A program made the translations under genes and the position numbers. The notes beneath the pieces were generated by a model. That model did no database searches and was not told where the DNA came from. It was given only the letters and a program-made list of their open reading frames with translations. From the NCBI GenBank assembly GCA_023052935.1, contig CM041295.1, positions 109,618,711 through 109,682,710 on the forward strand: a stretch of 64,000 bases of DNA, read 5' to 3'. Shown in pieces: positions 11,801-23,449 of the stretch; position 1 is the stretch's first letter; each line of letters starts with the position of its first letter. Source of the stretch: Piezodorus guildinii. Its lineage: Eukaryota > Arthropoda > Insecta > Hemiptera > Pentatomidae.

Positions 11801-13925
11801 AGTAGTAGATGAAATATACCGGTTCTGGCCCAGGGCTTCGGTGCCGAGCTGGCCCACTTTTTTGTGGAGCCAATCAGATTCCAGCATTTGGTCACGTGAC
11901 CTATGGCGGGAGATTTGAACTTCAACCACGACCTAACCTTAACAGGGCTTCGGTCCAAGATGGCGGCGCCTATGGTTTCCCGCCAAAACTGGCCTTTATT
12001 GAACGACCGTTCGCGATCGATCTGTCGTTCATGATCTATCTAATCCAACCTAACCTCATATTGTTAATTTTATTTATCGATTAAATATTCGATTTCTTTT
12101 AAAATATAAACAAAGGAACCTTCTTATCACTATACAATACTAAATACATAATATATATAAAACTCTGATAGTAGATAAGAGTTGGGCGAGCTGGCACACC
12201 GATTCCTCCATCCCCTCCCCAACCACTCTTAACCACCTATGACGTCATCACGACCTAACCTTAACTACAATGGTTCACGCCAACAACCCAACCTAAACCA
12301 CTAGGCCACGCCCATTTTTGGCTAGGTGGCCCCCAACGACATAACCTAAACCATTAAGCCACGCCCCTTTTCAGTCACCTGGCCCACAAAGATATAACCT
12401 TAACCATTCAGCTACCCACTTTTCAGTCACGTGACCCCCCTCTACATTAACCAACCAATCACAGCGCTCCATTTGAGGGTTCCTCTCGGCTAGGTCCGAT
12501 GGTCTAATTGTAAAGTTTACTTTTATGAAACCTCCCTCACTGATTCATAACCTTCTCAATGTTTACATTGTCTGAAACCTCCCTTACTGTTACATAACCT
12601 TCTCAATGTTTTCATTTTCTGAAACCTTTCTTATTCTCACATGGCCTTCCTATTGTTAACATTTTTTAAATCTCTTTATTTACTTTTATTTTATTTCTTT
12701 TACCGATGGTAAAATTGTTGTTTACTTTCATGAAACCTCCCTAACTGTTACATAACCTTCCCAATGTTTACATTTTCCACATCCTTCCTATTGCTTACAT
12801 TTTCATTAACGTTCCTATTGTTTACATTTTATGAAACCTTCCTAACTGTTACATGACCTTCCTAATGTTCACATTTATTTTAAACTTTTTAATGTTTACA
12901 TCTTCTAAATTTCTTTATTTACTTTTATTTTCTATTCACATAGTCGTAGTGCACACTCACCTTCTAAAGAATCCGCAAGAGCGCAGCACCCACTCTACTT
13001 CGTAATGTGTCCACCAGAGTGCATCTCTCCGGAATTTTTTATGTTATCTTTCCAATAATATTTTATACTTTTTTTAAGTAAGTTTTTCCAGCCGCCATTT
13101 TGTTTTGAGGAAGCAACCATTGCAATAATTTAAACAGGTATGAACATGTACAAACAGGGTTGAATCATGTTTAAGCATGTTGATAAGTGAATAGGGTTCC
13201 TTAAGCTTAAACGTAAACATGGACTTTGAACCTTCTTGGTGGCTTAAATATAAACATCGTAATAGTGCTTCCTAATCCTATACAGCATTGAACTCTGATC
13301 CTTAATCCTACATTTTAAGTTGCGATAAAAAGATCCTTAAGCTTTTAAACTTTGAACGATTAACCTCTTAAGTATCAATATTGATAATGCGCTTCTTAGA
13401 ATTATGGGCCGTTAATGGTTAATCCCTAATAACTTAATCGTAAACAAGCTCAATTTAAGACGTAAACATTAACTTTGTACAGATAATTTCTTAGTATATA
13501 AATAAACAATAATATAAAACTTTTACCTACTTCGGACGGAAATTTATTTTGTTTAAACATAATACTTTCAGCATTTTTAATTGTTTTCTCACCTTATCAC
13601 TCCATATTGTACCATTTCCAGGCATTATTTACTAATAATTAACTGTTTTGCTATGGAAATGCAATTTTGCGATGTCTTCGGGACCGTTCGGCTATTCCCG
13701 GTCATCTTCGGTCTTCTAACTAACTTCGCTATAATCCGGAGTTATATCTAAAGAAATAAACAATGATAACGTTAATTCCATCGAAACAACTTCCTTATCT
13801 TCTCTGCATCTCTTGATAAAGTATAAACAATATTATATTCTAGTAAAATAATATAGTACATCGTAAACATTTTGTTCATTTTCGTGAAAAGTATTATTAG
13901 TAAACAAAGTGTTGTACTTTTTTTA
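11801..13925. promoter_or_regulatory. Subterminal region of palindrome 1, left arm (mirrored at 23817-25941)
   Basis: No gene. The first ~700 bp match the tip of palindrome 2 closely, then similarity fades. The region has E-box-like CACGTGAC, the CRE-like TGACGTCA, several CCACGCCC boxes and many CCTAACC units, the last resembling the insect TTAGG telomere repeat on the other strand. At 12500-12950 a CATAACCTTC/GAAACCTCCC motif repeats loosely. These could serve transcription or replication of the element; function is inferred only. Confidence 0.5.
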
Positions 13926-13986
13926 GTTCGGCGTTAAGCCTTAAGCCTCTTCACCACGTCAAGGTAAAGGTACATCGAAGAGGTTT
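13926..13986 (-). promoter_or_regulatory. Conserved noncoding block 2, palindrome 1 left arm
   Basis: A 61-bp block matches 43617-43677 of palindrome 2 with one mismatch, while flanking DNA is much less alike. It contains the inverted repeat CCTCTTC/GAAGAGG (a stem with a ~24-nt loop) and, on the gene strand, the tandem GGCTTAAGGCTTAA. It lies 3' of the polymerase gene and outside block 1. A structured RNA or 3'-end signal is possible. Confidence 0.65.
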
Positions 13987-14292
13987 TTATTTAATTTACA
14001 ACGTGATTTTTACAATAAAAATGTGTACAAATTAAACGAAAAAATAAAGTTTATTGAATATCAGAATTCATAAAATATAATTTCTAACACAATCAAGAAT
14101 TAAATTAAATTTATGCTTATGGCGAATAAAATCATCTCTTTTTTTGGTTATGTATAATCACATTGAAATTTAATTTTTCACCTGATGGCATAAACGAAAT
14201 ATTTGCTGTTGAGATGGTCGGCAAGGTGCGGTAATGACTATTTAATCTTCAATAAATTAACAACACCATATACTTTATCATTTTTTTTCTTT

Positions 14293-14466
14293 ATGTATTT
14301 GAAAGAGAAATATGAGCATCGAAATTATTCTGCAGGGTTATTCTATTCACCTCACATTCACTCACACATTCAGGTTTAGAGGCTGTTAGACCATGCCATT
14401 GACCTTCATTCAGGGTTTATAGGTGTTCAAACCGTGACAGTGACCCCTTTCATTCATGGTGAATAG
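14293..14466 (-). promoter_or_regulatory. Conserved noncoding block 1, palindrome 1 left arm
   Basis: This 174-bp block matches 44158-44331 of palindrome 2 with a single mismatch. It holds a 9-bp perfect terminal stem, CTATTCACC (14343-14351) and GGTGAATAG (14458-14466). Inside are CATTCA boxes at 14355, 14367, 14407 and 14451, the last three heading two diverged ~40-44-bp repeats. It lies about 300 bp 3' of the polymerase gene. On the gene strand the stem is followed by CACCATGAATG, a good start-codon context, but the ORF is only 15 codons. Confidence 0.75.
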
Positions 14467-14756
14467 ATTTAAACAAATTTTTATTTACCCATACAGACAA
14501 AACCTTTGTTTGATACTCTGTACATTTCTCTTTCGAGACATTATGATAAATGCAATGGCTGCCTTGCTGAGATGGCTTTATTAATTTAAAGACCACCAAA
14601 ATATTCCAAATTCATTAGTGAACAAACATATTGCCACACCATGAACCATCATTTTTATTATTTGTTACCTTAGTTTTTTTGTTTGTTTTTTCAGCCCAAA
14701 GACAAAAATGGTAAATTCGCTTTTTGTGTCTTATTATTTCAAAAAAACTCCTTATA

Positions 14757-17700
14757 TTATTTCAATTCATTTAAGTTATAATGACCATAGGCCAAAGTAT
14801 TGATTCCGTCTACTAGTATGTGTCTTTTATCATCAAAAGGAGACAGAGAAACCTTATTTATTTCGGAACTAAAAATATTATGCAGCTTAGATTGTATCAT
14901 CCTCATTGGCGTATGCATAATTTCCTTTTTAAATAATACATTTTCATAATCCTCAAAACTAATATATTGTTTTAATGAGGCTGTTTTTACGCCTTTAGCT
15001 CGCTTTTTTACATCGTTTTCTGTCATAACAGCGTACATTTTCGCTCTTAATCCCACATATTTTAAAATTATTTTTGAATTGAGCTCATCTTTAAACTTTC
15101 CTAACTTCTTTTTATTTTTATTGGAATAACATAAATGTGTTTCAGGATAGTCTGAGAAATCAAAATATTGATTCATTTTTTTCATATCTTCATAGACATC
15201 ATCTGTTAAGACTCTATAGATAAAGGAATCTGTATTGGTATACATCATCTTCAAGTTTTTTCCAGTATATGTTTTCATCATTATGTCATAATGAAATTGA
15301 TACATTACAGTTTTTGATAAGTCTAAAATGCACATTCCTATGTATATAGGTTTATTAAACAAGACTTTCGATTTTCCCATGTGAACAGCCACTATATTCT
15401 CATTGTAGATTGTACGGTCAATGAAATTTGGTTTAGCAACAAGTTTCATCAACTTTTTACTGTCAGTTACTAGTTGAATATTCTGGCGGTTCCGGATATT
15501 TTCCATCGTTTTGCCGAAGACTGCATTGTTAAGCAACTTATAAAAATCTTTTTCAAAATCATTGGATGCTCCTTTCCTTAGCTCTGTATTGTATTCTATA
15601 TACGATCGTAACCATGGTGCTTGTTTAAACTTTAGAACACGGTGAATTTTTTCCAAATTTAGCCCATGCTGTAGAGCTTGAATCAAATTCTTATAATGTA
15701 AGACGTAGCGATATCTTTTTCCAAAATGTGTTATTAATTTTTTCGAATTAGATTTTTCTCCTGGTGGTATCATCGCTTCAGGTAAGAACGGTAAATCATC
15801 ATGGAAATGGTGAAGTTCTTGAGGATAACTGATGTCAATTTCAAATATGTAACCAATTTCGTCATCATCCTTAAGCTCGGATATGATTATACGTTCCGGA
15901 TTTTTAACCCATTCAAATCCTCCGTATGGTAAATTCATGCTCATCGCTTGTCCATAAAGATTATTAGCATCTAAATAAACTGTATAACTGGATTCTTCGT
16001 TTGGATTAAAATTACTCATGTACTTATTATTCGCTTATGCATACCTGTGGGATACCTGGCACAAACCTCCTCGAATACCATGTTCTATCATTAGAATCAT
16101 ATCATAATCCTGTAAGAGCTCTATATTCATTTTTGTATATTTTAACATAGCGTCGAAGGTCAAACCAGGAACGGTAAAATAATGAGCTGGATCAAGTTTA
16201 TGGGTCTTCATCATGACGTTTCGGAAAGATTCGAAGACGTCACAAAGTAGTAGAACATCACTTTTAACGTAAAAATCAGCATATTCACCCAAAGATTTAC
16301 ATTTAAAGTGTTCCCATATGTTTTGAGCATGTCTATAATCTTCTGCGCTGATATCGCTCTCATTCAATTTATTGTAAAAAGCTTCAATTGGTGGTAACTC
16401 TGTTTCATTTAACTTTTCTTCATTATCTAAATAATCGTATGGAAACACACCTTTTCTGGTAACCAATGCTAATTGCTCATCTCTATAATATTTCGATGTT
16501 TCCTTGAATTTATCCAAAGAAAGAGATTTTACAAGATAGTCCAGGCTTCTCGGCATGAATCTGTAAGAATCTATAAACCTCAGTTTCAGTTTTCCAACAT
16601 GCTTTGTAAAAGATATGTATTTTTCTTCACTATTCGGTATTACCTCAACTTCTCCAGGGGTATTTCCCAACTCTCTAACTATAAAATGTGCGTCATAATT
16701 GCTCAAATTGTGCATTATGACGGGTAAAAACGAGGGATTAACGCGTTTTAAATTACAATTATTACAAGAAGCTCCTAAGTAGGTTCCAGTTAGATGGCAG
16801 TGGTCTCTAACTTTTATGTTGTTTTCTTTAAATTCGTCTTGACACATGTAGCATGTTTTAGCTTCAATCCAATCTCCCTCTTCCTGAGATGAGATCCGCA
16901 TCGGTTTATTTACTTTGTAAATTTCTTGAATTTTTTTAGCAATATTTGTAATACACTCCATGAAGTGAGAAGCGGCATTGGTTCCCCTATAAACGTAGGG
17001 TTGGTTTATTGGAACATCAACTCCTTCGATTCCTTTAACATATACACAAAATGATATCGGATCGTGCCTCTGATATTTAGTCGTGTTCTTTGAAAATTCA
17101 CTTATAGGAACTAATATCGATTCAAAGTCGGCATAGATCACAAACGGTACTTTGCTTTGTCGCTCCACATTTGAGAATCTGATAAAGTGATCTTTTATCG
17201 GTAGTTCTATTCTTACTGGTTTATTTTCTGAGCAATATATCTTATGTTCTTCAAGTTTCCTACAAACTTCTTTTCCAGAAACGAGGTTGAAGTGTGTAAA
17301 ACAGCGTTTACATATTGTTAATTTATGTTCATGCTGACTGATTTGATTCATGACCAACCTTTCAAAATTCTTTATGTAAACATAATGGGAAGTTTCATCA
17401 TTAGACACGAGTAAAAGATCGCGGTGGTCTTTCAATTCTGTTTTACAGACTTTTAGAGGGTATATCTTATCTTTTTCATCGAGCCCATAGACATTGATGG
17501 AGATGTTATTTACCTTTTCAAAATTTCTTATCTCACTCAGCGAAGTTGGAAATGAAACGCAAGTAAAGTCATACACATGTTCTAAATTTTTATACTTAGT
17601 AACGCGTTGTGCATCCTTTTTCACAAATTTTGATAAAATTGAATACTTAAAACAGTACATATCATTATTCCGCACATTAATGCAAGCTTTCTTTGATTCT

Positions 17701-18365
17701 ATAAATGGGGGGAGTGGAAGATACGTACAACCCCTTAGTGGCAAATACTTGTTAATTCTTAATCTGATCCCATCAACTCCACTCAGCTTCCATCCGCTTT
17801 TTTTAAATTGAGATTCCTCAGCTTCAGTTATGATTTTGTTAAAACTTTTATCGATAAATTTACTAAGATCGATACTTTTAAAGACAGAATTGTTTCGTGT
17901 TTTAAATGCTTTATCCATCTGTTCGCCAACAGAATTTGAAAAAGTGCATTCCAATAGACAATTCACTTTTAAGGCACCATGTTCATTTAGTGAATCTCGA
18001 ATTTTATACACTAAGAGGTTCTTAACGCTATCCAGAAACGAGTTAATATCCATAGAATCGGACGATCTGATGAAGAATGATGCCAATCGGTTCTGAAATG
18101 CTGTCTCATACTCAACAAGTCCCTGCTTGTCTGGTACGAGTGCTAAAATGGTATTCTTTTGTGGCTCAGATAATTTTAATTTTTTTATCAACGGTTCCTG
18201 GGTACATACACTTTCATGTCTTTTACCGTTATAAATATTTGGAAAAACACCTCCACACCTGATGCAAGTATAAGTCGAAATACCGTTACAAGATTTTTCA
18301 TGTCTACGAAGGCTCTTCAAATACTCATACGTATTACCGCAAAGGTAACATTTAAACTGACTCAT
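14757..18365 (-). pseudogene. PolB: Family B (protein-primed type) DNA polymerase, left-arm copy
   Basis: The 1,203-codon frame starts at ATG 18365 and has one in-frame TAA at 16035-16037. Two C2HC fingers open it (C6, C9, H22, C26; C34, C37, H50, C54), then a third finger-like cluster around C352-C378. The exonuclease follows: ExoI YADFES (D413, E415), a zinc-binding CYMC...DHCH...CNNC insert, ExoII NLSNYD (D558) and ExoIII YVKSD (Y699, D703). After the stop come motif A (LDANNLYG), motif B (NAVFGKTMEN) and motif C. Motif C reads YTNTDS, with Asn (codon at 15234-15236) where family B polymerases have the first metal-binding Asp. Length and order fit Polinton polymerases, which replicate the element from its ends. 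This arm keeps Gln at the position that is a second stop in the right arm. Confidence 0.93.
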
Positions 18366-18630
18366 TTTTAAGTGTTAAATTTCAAAATTTCTGAACGGAG
18401 ATAAAATTTAATAATTTATTTTATGCACACAACTTACCTTCCGTGAACAAATGGAGAAATATCTACCAGTTTAAAATTAACGGAAAAATGTCAATGGCAT
18501 CAAGAAATTAGGAAATATTTTTAAACTCAGATAGCAGCAACAGCAACAAATCAATGTGTTCTCTTTGAAGTCTGAAGCTAAAATGACAGTAAATACAAAT
18601 GACAAGTAACTCCTTAACTATCAGCTGTTG

Positions 18631-18722
18631 CTTACCCCCACCACCTCGTGTTTACCCCCACCACCTTCCATTTTACCCCCACTACCTTCAATTTTAACCC
18701 CACCACCTTCCATTTTACCCCC
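18631..18722 (-). repeat. Short minisatellite, left arm (about four units)
   Basis: Units of 21-22 bp built on CCCCCACCACCTTCCATTTTA are repeated about four times here. The mirror position (19061-19112) has about two units, making the left arm 43 bp longer. This is the main size difference between the arms of palindrome 1. Confidence 0.85.
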
Positions 18723-18866
18723 TCTCCTCCCCCTGCCCTTGTAGTGTATCCGAGGATACCCAACTCAAGTTATGGGTATCACTCTAATTACGGATTGAAT
18801 GAGATGGTCAGAAGTGGTTAAGAGTAATCAGAGAGAGTCGGAGAGGTTCACATGTGAGGAAAAGTC

Positions 18867-18918
18867 GAGGTTATGTCCAATTAGAGCCGAGGTTCTAAGA
18901 AAAATTATTGGACACCTG
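18867..18918. other. Central spacer of palindrome 1
   Basis: The arms end at GGAAAAGTC (18866) and GACTTTTCC (18919). The 52 bases between are not strictly mirrored but can fold: GTCCAAT (18875) with ATTGGAC (18907), and within it AGAGCC with GGTTCT around a two-base turn. This could be the remnant of a fold-back point. Confidence 0.75.
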
Positions 18919-19060
18919 GACTTTTCCTCACATGTGAACCTCTCCGACTCTCCCTGATTACTCTTAACCACTTCTGACCATCTCATTCAATCCGTAATTA
19001 GAGTGATACCCATAACTTGAGTTGGGTATCCTCGGATACACTACAAGGGCAGGGGAGGGA

Positions 19061-19112
19061 GGGGGGTAAAATGGAAGGTGGTGGGGGTAAACACGAGGTG
19101 GTGGGGGTAAGC
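19061..19112 (+). repeat. Short minisatellite, right arm (about two units)
   Basis: Mirror of the left-arm minisatellite with two fewer units, based on TAAAATGGAAGGTGGTGGGG. Confidence 0.8.
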
Positions 19113-19376
19113 AACAGCTGATAGTTAAGGAGTTACTTGTCATTTGTATTTACTGTCATTTTAGCTTCAGACTTCAAAGAGAACACATTGATTTGTTGCT
19201 GTTGCTGCTATCTGAGTTTAAAAATATTTCCTAATTTCTTGATGCCATTGACATTTTTCCGTTAATTTTAAACTGGTAGATATTTCTCCATTTGTTCACG
19301 GAAGGTAAGTTGTGTGCATAAAATAAATTATTAAATTTTATCTCCGTTCAGAAATTTTGAAATTTAACACTTAAAA

Positions 19377-22300
19377 ATGAGTCAGTTTAAATGTTACCTT
19401 TGCGGTAATACGTATGAGTATTTGAAGAGCCTTCGTAGACATGAAAAATCTTGTAACGGTATTTCGACTTATACTTGCATCAGGTGTGGAGGTGTTTTTC
19501 CAAATATTTATAACGGTAAAAGACATGAAAGTGTATGTACCCAGGAACCGTTGATAAAAAAATTAAAATTATCTGAGCCACAAAAGAATACCATTTTAGC
19601 ACTCGTACCAGACAAGCAGGGACTTGTTGAGTATGAGACAGCATTTCAGAACCGATTGGCATCATTCTTCATCAGATCGTCCGATTCTATGGATATTAAC
19701 TCGTTTCTGGATAGCGTTAAGAACCTCTTAGTGTATAAAATTCGAGATTCACTAAATGAACATGGTGCCTTAAAAGTGAATTGTCTATTGGAATGCACTT
19801 TTTCAAATTCTGTTGGCGAACAGATGGATAAAGCATTTAAAACACGAAACAATTCTGTCTTTAAAAGTATCGATCTTAGTAAATTTATCGATAAAAGTTT
19901 TAACAAAATCATAACTGAAGCTGAGGAATCTCAATTTAAAAAAAGCGGATGGAAGCTGAGTGGAGTTGATGGGATCAGATTAAGAATTAACAAGTATTTG
20001 CCACTAAGGGGTTGTACGTATCTTCCACTCCCCCCATTTATAGAATCAAAGAAAGCTTGCATTAATGTGCGGAATAATGATATGTACTGTTTTAAGTATT
20101 CAATTTTATCAAAATTTGTGAAAAAGGATGCACAACGCGTTACTAAGTATAAAAATTTAGAACATGTGTATGACTTTACTTGCGTTTCATTTCCAACTTC
20201 GCTGAGTGAGATAAGAAATTTTGAAAAGGTAAATAACATCTCCATCAATGTCTATGGGCTCGATGAAAAAGATAAGATATACCCTCTAAAAGTCTGTAAA
20301 ACAGAATTGAAAGACCACCGCGATCTTTTACTCGTGTCTAATGATGAAACTTCCCATTATGTTTACATAAAGAATTTTGAAAGGTTGGTCATGAATCAAA
20401 TCAGTCAGCATGAACATAAATTAACAATATGTAAACGCTGTTTTACACACTTCAACCTCGTTTCTGGAAAAGAAGTTTGTAGGAAACTTGAAGAACATAA
20501 GATATATTGCTCAGAAAATAAACCAGTAAGAATAGAACTACCGATAAAAGATCACTTTATCAGATTCTCAAATGTGGAGCGACAAAGCAAAGTACCGTTT
20601 GTGATCTATGCCGACTTTGAATCGATATTAGTTCCTATAAGTGAATTTTCAAAGAACACGACTAAATATCAGAGGCACGATCCGATATCATTTTGTGTAT
20701 ATGTTAAAGGAATCGAAGGAGTTGATGTTCCAATAAACCAACCCTACGTTTATAGGGGAACCAATGCCGCTTCTCACTTCATGGAGTGTATTACAAATAT
20801 TGCTAAAAAAATTCAAGAAATTTACAAAGTAAATAAACCGATGCGGATCTCATCTCAGGAAGAGGGAGATTGGATTGAAGCTAAAACATGCTACATGTGT
20901 CAAGACGAATTTAAAGAAAACAACATAAAAGTTAGAGACCACTGCCATCTAACTGGAACCTACTTAGGAGCTTCTTGTAATAATTGTAATTTAAAACGCG
21001 TTAATCCCTCGTTTTTACCCGTCATAATGCACAATTTGAGCAATTATGACGCACATTTTATAGTTAGAGAGTTGGGAAATACCCCTGGAGAAGTTGAGGT
21101 AATACCGAATAGTGAAGAAAAATACATATCTTTTACAAAGCATGTTGGAAAACTGAAACTGAGGTTTATAGATTCTTACAGATTCATGCCGAGAAGCCTG
21201 GACTATCTTGTAAAATCTCTTTCTTTGGATAAATTCAAGGAAACATCGAAATATTATAGAGATGAGCAATTAGCATTGGTTACCAGAAAAGGTGTGTTTC
21301 CATACGATTATTTAGATAATGAAGAAAAGTTAAATGAAACAGAGTTACCACCAATTGAAGCTTTTTACAATAAATTGAATGAGAGCGATATCAGCGCAGA
21401 AGATTATAGACATGCTCAAAACATATGGGAACACTTTAAATGTAAATCTTTGGGTGAATATGCTGATTTTTACGTTAAAAGTGATGTTCTACTACTTTGT
21501 GACGTCTTCGAATCTTTCCGAAACGTCATGATGAAGACCCATAAACTTGATCCAGCTCATTATTTTACCGTTCCTGGTTTGACCTTCGACGCTATGTTAA
21601 AATATACAAAAATGAATATAGAGCTCTTACAGGATTATGATATGATTCTAATGATAGAACATGGTATTCGAGGAGGTTTGTGCCAGGTATCCCACAGGTA
21701 TGCATAAGCGAATAATAAGTACATGAGTAATTTTAATCCAAACGAAGAATCCAGTTATACAGTTTATTTAGATGCTAATAATCTTTATGGATAAGCGATG
21801 AGCATGAATTTACCATACGGAGGATTTGAATGGGTTAAAAATCCGGAACGTATAATCATATCCGAGCTTAAGGATGATGACGAAATTGGTTACATATTTG
21901 AAATTGACATCAGTTATCCTCAAGAACTTCACCATTTCCATGATGATTTACCGTTCTTACCTGAAGCGATGATACCACCAGGAGAAAAATCTAATTCGAA
22001 AAAATTAATAACACATTTTGGAAAAAGATATCGCTACGTCTTACATTATAAGAATTTGATTCAAGCTCTACAGCATGGGCTAAATTTGGAAAAAATTCAC
22101 CGTGTTCTAAAGTTTAAACAAGCACCATGGTTACGATCGTATATAGAATACAATACAGAGCTAAGGAAAGGAGCATCCAATGATTTTGAAAAAGATTTTT
22201 ATAAGTTGCTTAACAATGCAGTCTTCGGCAAAACGATGGAAAATATCCGGAACCGCCAGAATATTCAACTAGTAACTGACAGTAAAAAGTTGATGAAACT

Positions 22301-22985
22301 TGTTGCTAAACCAAATTTCATTGACCGTACAATCTACAATGAGAATATAGTGGCTGTTCACATGGGAAAATCGAAAGTCTTGTTTAATAAACCTATATAC
22401 ATAGGAATGTGCATTTTAGACTTATCAAAAACTGTAATGTATCAATTTCATTATGACATAATGATGAAAACATATACTGGAAAAAACTTGAAGATGATGT
22501 ATACCAATACAGATTCCTTTATCTATAGAGTCTTAACAGATGATGTCTATGAAGATATGAAAAAAATGAATCAATATTTTGATTTCTCAGACTATCCTGA
22601 AACACATTTATGTTATTCCAATAAAAATAAAAAGAAGTTAGGAAAGTTTAAAGATGAGCTCAATTCAAAAATAATTTTAAAATATGTGGGATTAAGAGCG
22701 AAAATGTACGCTGTTATGACAGAAAACGATGTAAAAAAGCGAGCTAAAGGCGTAAAAACAGCCTCATTAAAACAATATATTAGTTTTGAGGATTATGAAA
22801 ATGTATTATTTAAAAAGGAAATTATGCATACGCCAATGAGGATGATACAATCTAAGCTGCATAATATTTTTAGTTCCGAAATAAATAAGGTTTCTCTGTC
22901 TCCTTTTGATGATAAAAGACACATACTAGTAGACGGAATCAATACTTTGGCCTATGGTCATTATAACTTAAATGAATTGAAATAA
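19377..22985 (+). pseudogene. PolB: Family B (protein-primed type) DNA polymerase, right-arm copy
   Basis: Mirror of the left-arm gene, with the same 776-codon first part starting at ATG 19377: paired C2HC fingers, zinc insert, and ExoI, ExoII and ExoIII motifs. The TAA at 21705-21707 is shared with the other arm and interrupts a conserved RGG...SHRYA...ANNKYM stretch just before motif A. A second TAA at 21792-21794, one C-to-T change from the left-arm CAA, falls inside motif A. The Asn for Asp change in motif C (AAT at 22506-22508) is also shared. The remaining 395-codon frame (21798-22985) is otherwise identical to the left copy. Two stops plus a lost catalytic residue make this copy almost certainly inactive. 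Confidence 0.93.
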
Positions 22986-23275
22986 TATAAGGAGTTTTTT
23001 TGAAATAATAAGACACAAAAAGCGAATTTACCATTTTTGTCTTTGGGCTGAAAAAACAAACAAAAAAACTAAGGTAACAAATAATAAAAATGATGGTTCA
23101 TGGTGTGGCAATATGTTTGTTCACTAATGAATTTGGAATATTTTGGTGGTCTTTAAATTAATAAAGCCATCTCAGCAAGGCAGCCATTGCATTTATCATA
23201 ATGTCTCGAAAGAGAAATGTACAGAGTATCAAACAAAGGTTTTGTCTGTATGGGTAAATAAAAATTTGTTTAAAT

Positions 23276-23449
23276 CTATTCACCATGAATGAAAGGGGTC
23301 ACTGTCACGGTTTGAACACCTATAAACCCTGAATGAAGGTCAATGGCATGGTCTAACAGCCTCTAAACCTGAATGTGTGAGTGAATGTGAGGTGAATAGA
23401 ATAACCCTGCAGAATAATTTCGATGCTCATATTTCTCTTTCAAATACAT
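23276..23449 (+). promoter_or_regulatory. Conserved noncoding block 1, palindrome 1 right arm
   Basis: Mirror of 14293-14466, identical as far as I can read, starting CTATTCACCATGAATG about 290 bp after the polymerase stop codon. Confidence 0.75.

Larger units (their letters stand above)
18366..19376. promoter_or_regulatory. Divergent region between the two mirrored polymerase genes
   Basis: About 1 kb separates the two polymerase start codons and must hold both 5' regions. It is symmetrical apart from the centre. Next to each ATG is an AT-rich ~100 bp with TTAACACTTAAAA leading into the start. Further in are a C/G-rich minisatellite and the palindrome centre. I cannot pick out a definite TATA box or initiator. 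Confidence 0.5.

Noticed and set aside
11809..12084. 91-codon ORF at the element tip, also present at 25658-25933 and in shortened form at 41387-41635 and 54937-55185.
   Set aside because: The shared protein start simply follows near-identical tip DNA. Further on the reading frames diverge through insertions, which is not the pattern of a conserved protein.
12284..12420. A true telomere repeat tract.
   Set aside because: CCTAACC units are scattered and mixed with other motifs and do not form a run of perfect TTAGG repeats.
17494..18262. Plus-strand ORFs of 61-105 codons opposite the polymerase genes (and their mirrors at 19480-20248).
   Set aside because: They are antisense to a long coding frame with clear motifs and have no features of their own.
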